Shown piece by piece: positions 5,952-10,668 of a stretch of DNA of 10,668 nucleotides. The DNA is taken from contig QHVD01000151.1 in the NCBI GenBank assembly GCA_003222235.1, positions 4,863-15,530 of the forward strand, read 5' to 3'. How positions within the stretch are numbered: position 1 is the stretch's first letter; every line of letters starts with the position of its first letter. The notes under the pieces are model-generated. The model did not search any database and was not told the DNA's origin. It saw only the letters and a program-made list of their open reading frames with translations. The position numbers and the translations under genes are program-made. This DNA is from Gemmatimonadota bacterium (GTDB lineage: Bacteria > Gemmatimonadota > Gemmatimonadetes > Gemmatimonadales > GWC2-71-9).

Positions 5952-6976
5952 GGGATGTAGCGGACGATCCTGGGGCCGAGCGCAGTGGCGAGGCGTGCCG
6001 GCAGCCGCTTCCAGAGGCGTGGCCCCCACGCGAACGCAGGATCTTGTGGCGACGGGGTGGTTGTGCCATCGCGGGCCGAGCAGTCGTACCACCAGAGCGG
6101 CTCGTCCCGCGAGCCCCAGCGGCGCTTGAACTCGTGCGGGCCGGACCCGGGGTTCGAGCGGCCGAAGTTGAAGGTCCGCACGCCCTCGCTCGCGGCGTGT
6201 TCTATGAACGCCCAGTAGAGCAGCGCGTTGGGCCGGAGGTCCGGGGCGCTCGCCAGCGCCGACGCCCAGGTCACCTCGACCTCGTCGGCCCAGCGGAGCG
6301 CGCAGGCCGCGGCGACCGGCCGACCCTCGTGGTACGCGCAGCCGAACCACGTGTCCTCGGGGAAGACCGCGGCGATCGTCTCGAACAGCCGCCGGTGGTG
6401 CGTGGGCGTCCCGAGCTCGTGCATGTGCTGGGCGAAGACCGCGAAGAAGTCCTCCAGCTGGTCGCGGCCGAAGCGCACCGTCAGGCCCGCCTTCTGGGTG
6501 CGCCGCACGTAACTCCTGAGCCTGGGGTTGATGCCCTGCCACGCGGTGTCAGGCGAGCCCGGGGTGAGGTCGAGCAGGACGGTGACCTTGCGGTGTGAGA
6601 CCGGGAGCGTGATCGGGAGCGGCGTCCGACTCCGCAGCTCGAGCAGCCCGACTCGCTCTCGCGCGGCCTGCGCGACCGCGTGGGCCACGAGAGCCTGCAC
6701 GCCCGCCTCACTGCCGAGCGGCCCACCGTAGTTCAGGAACGGCATGGAAACGAGGTAGTGGCCAAACACGAGGCTCTTTACGCGCACCAACGGGAGCACG
6801 CCCATGAGCCCCCCATCCGGGTCGCGCGCCGCGAGGTAAACGCCCTCGTGCCCGAGGGCGCGCCGCATGACCGTGCGCCATCCGAACAGGTGGAAATGGG
6901 TCCACTGCGGCTGGGCGCGCACGAACGCATCCCACTCTGCCGGCGGGCCGCTGAACGGTTCTACGAGCAGCGTCAC
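5948..6976 (-). CDS. FemAB/GNAT-like acyltransferase, exosortase-locus (TIGR03019-like) type
   Basis: This 342-residue protein resembles the FemAB-related family tied to PEP-CTERM/exosortase polysaccharide loci. Landmarks are WTHFHLFGW (25-33), VGVLPLV-like GVLPLV (59-64), a VKSLVFGHYLVSMPFLNYGG stretch (66-85), LGTP (188-191), NFGRSNPGSGPHEFKRRWG (270-288) and the end LWKRLPARLATALGP (321-335). The fold is a duplicated GNAT; relatives transfer amino acids from aminoacyl-tRNA to peptidoglycan precursors, but the substrate of this subfamily is unknown and is probably part of the envelope polysaccharide. The start is GTG at 6976, overlapping the deacetylase stop as GTGA; the frame stays open upstream to 7411, but that part lies inside the deacetylase gene and matches nothing. 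The length suits the family. Its TAG stop falls inside the end of the inverted-repeat element downstream. Confidence 0.88.
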   Translation of the reverse strand: MTLLVEPFSGPPAEWDAFVRAQPQWTHFHLFGWRTVMRRALGHEGVYLAARDPDGGLMGVLPLVRVKSLVFGHYLVSMPFLNYGGPLGSEAGVQALVAHAVAQAARERVGLLELRSRTPLPITLPVSHRKVTVLLDLTPGSPDTAWQGINPRLRSYVRRTQKAGLTVRFGRDQLEDFFAVFAQHMHELGTPTHHRRLFETIAAVFPEDTWFGCAYHEGRPVAAACALRWADEVEVTWASALASAPDLRPNALLYWAFIEHAASEGVRTFNFGRSNPGSGPHEFKRRWGSRDEPLWWYDCSARDGTTTPSPQDPAFAWGPRLWKRLPARLATALGPRIVRYIP

Positions 6977-7767
6977 GGCGCGGTCCGTTCCCGGGTGGTT
7001 CGTCTGACGTAGAAGCGGTACAGTGTCGGCAGGCTCACCCGCGCGGCGTTTGTCAGACGCCGCACGAGCAGCGCCCGGCCCCATCCCCGGAACTGGGCGA
7101 GCGCTGCCAGCCTGGCAGGCGACGTACGGACCTTGGGGCCGAAGCGCCCGAGAATCCAGCAGCCGTCGACTTGTCGTGGGGCCAGCCACGGCTCCGAAGT
7201 GAACAGATGCGTGAGGCCGGCCGCCGCGGCCGAGCGCAGCGCCACCGGGGAGAGGTCGCCGCCCGGGAGCGACGCTATCCCGCAGGGCTCGTTCAGCAGC
7301 CCGGCGAGGATGTCGCAACTCACCCGCCACTCCTCGACCATCTGGCCCATCGTCTGGTCGCGGAAAATGTCGGGGTGGGTGTGGGAGTGGCTGCCGACGA
7401 CGTGGCCACAACTGCGGATGTACTTGATCTCGTTCGCGTCCAGGAACGTGCGCGTGCCGATCAGGCTCGTGACGATGAAGAAGTGGCCCCTCCAGCCACG
7501 CCGCGAAAGCTCGTCGGCCGCGTACACGGCGCTCTTGCCCCCGTCGTCGAAGGTGAGCAGCAGGTGCCGGCCTGGGCGCGTGAAATCGACGTTCACCACC
7601 AGCGTGGGCACGAGCGGCCCGGCGGCGATACGGTCGAGGTGCGCCGCGAAAGCGCGGCGTGTGTGTTTGAACGGCAACGCCGCCGGGCGCTGGAAGCCTG
7701 ATGTCGCCGGATCGTCCGTCACTTCGTGGTAGCCGAAGCTCGCGACCTGGGGTGCCCTCGTGGCCAA
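6973..7767 (-). CDS. Polysaccharide deacetylase-like protein (NodB homology, CE4)
   Basis: This 264-residue protein carries the NodB core. Motif 1 is TFDDGG (72-77), with the general base and metal Asp pair D74/D75. Motif 2 is HSHTH (127-131), which fits HSxxH and supplies the two metal-binding His residues. Motif 3 reads SLPGG (166-170), with Ser where the classical RxPxG has Arg. The family removes N- or O-acetyl groups from polysaccharides using a divalent metal. No signal peptide or membrane segment is evident, so action on a cytoplasmic or lipid-linked intermediate is possible. It lacks the look of the TIGR03006/DUF3473 exosortase deacetylases. The start is TTG, supported by GGAGGAGG seven bases upstream and a 16-base gap after the GT2 stop. 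The stop overlaps the FemAB GTG. Confidence 0.88.
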   Translation of the reverse strand: MATRAPQVASFGYHEVTDDPATSGFQRPAALPFKHTRRAFAAHLDRIAAGPLVPTLVVNVDFTRPGRHLLLTFDDGGKSAVYAADELSRRGWRGHFFIVTSLIGTRTFLDANEIKYIRSCGHVVGSHSHTHPDIFRDQTMGQMVEEWRVSCDILAGLLNEPCGIASLPGGDLSPVALRSAAAAGLTHLFTSEPWLAPRQVDGCWILGRFGPKVRTSPARLAALAQFRGWGRALLVRRLTNAARVSLPTLYRFYVRRTTRERTAP

Positions 7768-7774
7768 CCGGCCG

Positions 7775-7782
7775 CCTCCTCC
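7775..7782 (-). promoter_or_regulatory. Ribosome binding site deciding the TTG start of the deacetylase
   Basis: GGAGGAGG on the minus strand sits seven bases before the TTG at 7767. This strong site lies between the GT2 stop codon and the TTG and explains the use of a weak start codon. Confidence 0.75.
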
Positions 7783-7783
7783 G

Positions 7784-8824
7784 CTAGCGCGACAGGGAGA
7801 TGGCGGCGGCGTCCCGCGGGCCGCGGCGCCACCCGAAGACGTGGTCGACCACCCCTCTCAGGAAACCGACCCCGTAGCTGACGTGCAGCACGGGGAACAC
7901 GGTGACCAGGACTGCGGCGGGCCCGACGCCGTGGGCGCGCACGGACGCCAGCGCGCAGCCCAGCACCAGCGCCGCGTAGAGCCCGAGTATGCCGGCCCCG
8001 ACCCGCGCCGCCGGCGGCCACCAGAGCGCAGTGAGCGCCGACGCCGCGAGGCTCAGGAGAAACAGACCAGGAACGAGCTGGCGGAAGGTCATGATGCGGC
8101 CGAGCTTCTTGGCCACGAGCGGTTTGAAGTAGCCGTACTGGTAAAACATCCGGGCCACCTGCCGCAGGGAGCGACGTGCGTAGTACTGCGACACCACCTC
8201 GGGGAGGAGGAGGACCCGGCCGCCGTGCTTGATCAGACGCAGATCGAACTCGTCGTCCTGATTGCGCACCAGCTCCTCGTCGAACAACCCGATGCGCTCG
8301 AATACCTGCCGGCGATAGCAGCCGAACGACACCGCATCGGTCCAGCGGCGCTCCCGGGATCCGACTCGAAAATACGAATTGCCGACGCCGAGGGGATGGG
8401 ACAAGCCGACCGCGATGGCCCGGGCGGTCGCGGAGTCGTCGCCGGGGAGAGTCGCGATGATGCCGCCGACGTTATCGGCCCCCGTCTCCTCGAGCGCGCC
8501 CACCAGCTGCGAGATGTAGCTGGCCGGATAGATGACGTGGGCGTCCATCCGCATGATGATCTCGCCCCGAGCGGCCAGGACGCCGATGTTGAGGGCGGTC
8601 GGGGTGATCCGCTTGGGGTTGTCCAGCACGTGGATCCTCGCGTACCGCTCGGCGTACCTCGCCAGGATGGCGCGCGTGCCATCGTCGCTGCATCCGTCCA
8701 CCACCAGGATTTCGAGCCGCTCCTGGGGGAAGTCGCAGGCCAGGATCGAATCGAGGCACTGCGCGATGTGGCGCTCCTCGTTGCGACATGGGACCACGAC
8801 CGAGACCAGAGGATGCGGGCTCAC
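7784..8824 (-). CDS. Family 2 glycosyltransferase, succinoglycan ExoA-like
   Basis: This 346-residue GT2 enzyme has a cytoplasmic GT-A domain followed by membrane segments. It begins with VSVVVPCRNEE (7-17), then VVDGCSDDGT (41-50), the metal and nucleotide-binding MDAH (93-96, the DxD position), and NQDDE (188-192) as the likely catalytic-base region, followed by ARRSLRQ (216-222). The run NPKRITPTALNIGV (69-82) is typical of the ExoA group (cd02525). Hydrophobic stretches at about 247-269, 274-294 and 302-325 should anchor it in the inner membrane. ExoA adds a sugar to a lipid-linked succinoglycan intermediate; the sugar used here cannot be read from sequence. The GTG start overlaps the methyltransferase stop as GTGA and has no clear Shine-Dalgarno, so translation is probably coupled. 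Confidence 0.92.
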   Translation of the reverse strand: MSPHPLVSVVVPCRNEERHIAQCLDSILACDFPQERLEILVVDGCSDDGTRAILARYAERYARIHVLDNPKRITPTALNIGVLAARGEIIMRMDAHVIYPASYISQLVGALEETGADNVGGIIATLPGDDSATARAIAVGLSHPLGVGNSYFRVGSRERRWTDAVSFGCYRRQVFERIGLFDEELVRNQDDEFDLRLIKHGGRVLLLPEVVSQYYARRSLRQVARMFYQYGYFKPLVAKKLGRIMTFRQLVPGLFLLSLAASALTALWWPPAARVGAGILGLYAALVLGCALASVRAHGVGPAAVLVTVFPVLHVSYGVGFLRGVVDHVFGWRRGPRDAAAISLSR

Positions 8825-9579
8825 GGCCGGGGCGCGCGAATGAAGTCCCCGACGATCGCCCCGCGCAGGTCTTCGAGCAGCCCCGACGCGTTCACGATAC
8901 GCTCGTAGAGCACGCCCACGAGATAGGTGGGGAGCGAGAACTCGAGATAGCCGGCGCCCCGGAGGTGGACGTGCAGCTCCGCCTCGATGAAGCCCGCTGC
9001 CGTCAGCAGCTTCCGCAGCCGCCGGCGGGTATTGGCACGGTAAAAGGTGGGGAAGACGTCACGCTCCGGGCGCCCCGTGGTGAATCGCAGCACATCGGCG
9101 TGGAACCGATTGGGGACCACGCGGCTGATTGGCGTCGAGTAAAACCAGATGTTCGGCGTCTTGAAGACGAGATGGCCCCCGGGCCGGAGCACGCGGGCGA
9201 GCTCGGCGAAGGTGTGAGCGGGATCCGCCAGATGCTCGATGACCGACTGGCTGCAGGACATGTCGAAGCTCGCGTCCGGGAACGGCAGCCGTCCGCCGTC
9301 ATAGACCACGGCGCGGTCGACCCAGGGGTTCTCGAGCACGTCCTGGTCCACGTCGACCGCCACCACCTCTCGGCCGGGCCCGCGCAGGTCGAACTCCTTC
9401 GCTCCCCGCCCCGCGCCGAATGCCAGGATCCGACTTGCCCCGGCGGTCCTCGCATGCACGAGGGCCCAGTAACGGCTCTCGCGCCCGTCGTACAGTCTCC
9501 GCTTCAGCCAGCGCACGGTCGCCGAGCGCGACGGACGGCCCTGGCGCGGGTCAGTGGGGCGCTGCGGCACGCTCGTCAC
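8821..9579 (-). CDS. Class I SAM-dependent methyltransferase (Methyltransf_11 type)
   Basis: This 252-residue protein has a Rossmann methyltransferase core: motif I ILAFGAGRG (51-59), the acidic end of strand 2 at VAVDVD (73-78), DGGRLPFPDASFD (94-106), SVIEHL (112-117) and LRPGGHLVFKTPN (131-143). In this family the last block follows the pattern RVLRPGG. Such enzymes in polysaccharide loci O-methylate a sugar or cap a growing chain; the acceptor here is unknown. The C-terminal part (about 208-240) is fairly hydrophobic but not a clear membrane anchor. The start is GTG at 9579, overlapping the GT4 stop as GTGA. GGAGAGG four bases upstream supports it. The stop overlaps the GT2 start. Confidence 0.9.
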   Translation of the reverse strand: MTSVPQRPTDPRQGRPSRSATVRWLKRRLYDGRESRYWALVHARTAGASRILAFGAGRGAKEFDLRGPGREVVAVDVDQDVLENPWVDRAVVYDGGRLPFPDASFDMSCSQSVIEHLADPAHTFAELARVLRPGGHLVFKTPNIWFYSTPISRVVPNRFHADVLRFTTGRPERDVFPTFYRANTRRRLRKLLTAAGFIEAELHVHLRGAGYLEFSLPTYLVGVLYERIVNASGLLEDLRGAIVGDFIRAPRP

Positions 9580-10589
9580 GAGTCCTCTCCACGGTGATTA
9601 TGGTGCGCTCCGTTCAGCACGGAGCGGTAGATCTCAATCACCTGTTGCGCCATGCTCCGCTCATCCAGTTCGGCGACGGCGCCTCGGCTGCGGATGCGCG
9701 CGCCACGACGGAGCACGCGGTCGAGCGCGGCGGCGAGCGTCTCGGGTTGATCGTCGGCGCAGACCTCGCACCCTTCGATCCCGCGCAGGCGCAGCGGCAC
9801 GTCACCCACCGGCACGGAGACGACGGGGAGCTCGCACGCGAGCGCCTCCTTCACCACGTTGGGCGAGCCCTCTTGTGACGAGGTGCAGATCAGCGCGTCG
9901 CAGGCATTCATGTAGAGCGGCACGTCGGTGTGCGGTGCGCCCCACGCGGTGACCAGTTCCACGGGGCAGGAGTGATTCACGATCTCCACGGCACGTCGGG
10001 CCAGCGCGTGACGTTTCCGCGCCTGTGCCGGGTTGCCGACGAAGAGCACGTAGCGCCCGTCGAGCGGCCACTTCAGGGCGTGCCGCGCAGCGTCGCGCGG
10101 CATGGGCCGGAACAGCTCTAAATCGAGGCCGGAGGGGATGACAACCGCGGGGACCGACGGAGGCAAACTGCGCTTCATGTGCTCTGATACGACGATCACC
10201 GCATCTGCGTTGAGCGCCACCAGACGGGAGAGCCGCTGCAGGACGCGCCCCTTCCAGGTGTAGCGGCCGTCGACGTCGCTCACGATTCCCAACAGGTCGC
10301 TGCCTCGAAAGGTCACCACCAATGGAAGGCGCTTGGGGAGCGCCAGCAGGCCGCTCTGGCCGAACTGCGCGTGCACCAGGTCATAGCGCGTGGGGTCGAG
10401 TTGACGCCGGGCGCGCAGCCACCCTCCCACGTACCGGTTGAGCTTCTGCTCGCCGCGGAACTGGAACACATCGACCGCAACGCCCGCGGCTCGGAGAAAG
10501 TCCGCCTGGCGTTTGATGAAATGGGTGGTCCGCGGCTGTCCCGGGGTGGGCCAGGCGCTGGTGATCATGAGGACGCGGATCGGCTTCAT
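9576..10589 (-). CDS. Family 4 glycosyltransferase (TuaC/WcaL-like GT-B)
   Basis: This 337-residue GT-B enzyme opens with VLMITSAWPTPGQP (6-19), the usual start of the N-terminal acceptor domain. It continues with YDLVHAQFGQSGLLAL (69-84) and VVTFRGSDLLG (91-101). The C-terminal donor domain has LFVGNPAQARKRH (182-194), PLYMNACDAL (224-233) and the EX7E motif from E240 to E248 within EGSPNVVKEALAC. GT4 enzymes are retaining and use a nucleotide-activated sugar. The pattern is close to TuaC-like enzymes of teichuronic acid and exopolysaccharide loci; the donor and acceptor are unknown. No membrane segment is seen. The ATG at 10589 overlaps the TGA of the gene before it (ATGA), and its TGA overlaps the methyltransferase GTG, placing it in a coupled operon. 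Confidence 0.92.
   Translation of the reverse strand: MKPIRVLMITSAWPTPGQPRTTHFIKRQADFLRAAGVAVDVFQFRGEQKLNRYVGGWLRARRQLDPTRYDLVHAQFGQSGLLALPKRLPLVVTFRGSDLLGIVSDVDGRYTWKGRVLQRLSRLVALNADAVIVVSEHMKRSLPPSVPAVVIPSGLDLELFRPMPRDAARHALKWPLDGRYVLFVGNPAQARKRHALARRAVEIVNHSCPVELVTAWGAPHTDVPLYMNACDALICTSSQEGSPNVVKEALACELPVVSVPVGDVPLRLRGIEGCEVCADDQPETLAAALDRVLRRGARIRSRGAVAELDERSMAQQVIEIYRSVLNGAHHNHRGEDS
9584..9590 (-). promoter_or_regulatory. Ribosome binding site of the methyltransferase
   Basis: GGAGAGG on the minus strand lies inside the last codons of the GT4 gene, four bases before the GTG at 9579. It supports this start over internal alternatives. Confidence 0.6.
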
Positions 10590-10668
10590 GGTACTCGAGC
10601 TTTCGTCGGGCGGACGTGAAGGGGGAAGATGGAGCGGGCGAGCTCGGCGAGCCGTCGGAGCGACGCCC
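10586..10668 (-). CDS. C-terminal end of an unidentified upstream gene
   Basis: One minus-strand frame is open from the window edge for 26 codons and stops at a TGA (10586-10588) that overlaps the GT4 ATG as ATGA. The tail reads LRRLAELARSIFPLHV and then a basic end, which looks like a real helix-rich C-terminus. The same 4-base overlap style is used at three other junctions of this operon, which supports a real gene. Too little remains to name a function. A second open frame is in phase with GT4 itself, so an extended GT4 N-terminus is the alternative; the family start MITSAWPTP argues against that. Confidence 0.55.
   Translation of the reverse strand, partial: ASLRRLAELARSIFPLHVRPTKARVP

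Noticed and set aside
6977..7411. Possible 145-codon N-terminal extension of the FemAB gene
   Set aside because: The frame is open but lies inside the deacetylase gene, is Arg/Pro-rich and matches nothing. The GTG at 6976 gives a protein of normal family length and a GTGA overlap.

Overview
The window is high-GC bacterial DNA, and every gene I can support lies on the minus strand. GTG and TTG start codons, 4-base gene overlaps and an exosortase-type FemAB protein suggest a Gram-negative-type soil or environmental bacterium. Gemmatimonadota, Acidobacteriota or Methylomirabilota/Rokubacteria-like lineages would fit, but this is only an impression from gene content; no rRNA or marker gene is present.

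Read in the direction of transcription (right to left), the window starts with the last 26 codons of an unidentified gene. Then follow a GT4 glycosyltransferase, a class I SAM methyltransferase, an ExoA-like GT2 glycosyltransferase, a NodB/CE4-type polysaccharide deacetylase and a FemAB/GNAT-like acyltransferase of the kind found in exosortase (PEP-CTERM) exopolysaccharide loci. These are joined by ATGA or GTGA overlaps or a 16-base gap and form one translationally coupled operon. A 541-base non-coding stretch (5407-5947) follows. It holds a 108-base MITE-like element with 22-base terminal inverted repeats and a run of four short hairpins spaced about 29 bases apart. Next come a 656-residue membrane protein that joins a FlaA1/CapD-type N-terminal half to a WcaG-type sugar-nucleotide epimerase/dehydratase, and an AsnB-type glutamine-dependent amidotransferase 13 bases behind it. 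At the left edge, behind a 126-base spacer with its own strong ribosome binding site, is a secreted lipoprotein made of HAF repeats, cut by the window end.

Together these genes look like the assembly and decoration part of a surface polysaccharide locus. The glycosyltransferases build a lipid-linked repeat unit, the epimerase fusion and the amidotransferase supply or modify sugars, and the methyltransferase, deacetylase and FemAB protein decorate it. No polymerase (Wzy), flippase (Wzx), exosortase or initiating transferase is visible here. I see no clearly new defence or mobile system. The most unusual items are the membrane-epimerase fusion with an altered YxxxK motif, the cysteine-paired HAF repeats, and the MITE-like element whose end coincides with the stop codon of the FemAB gene.
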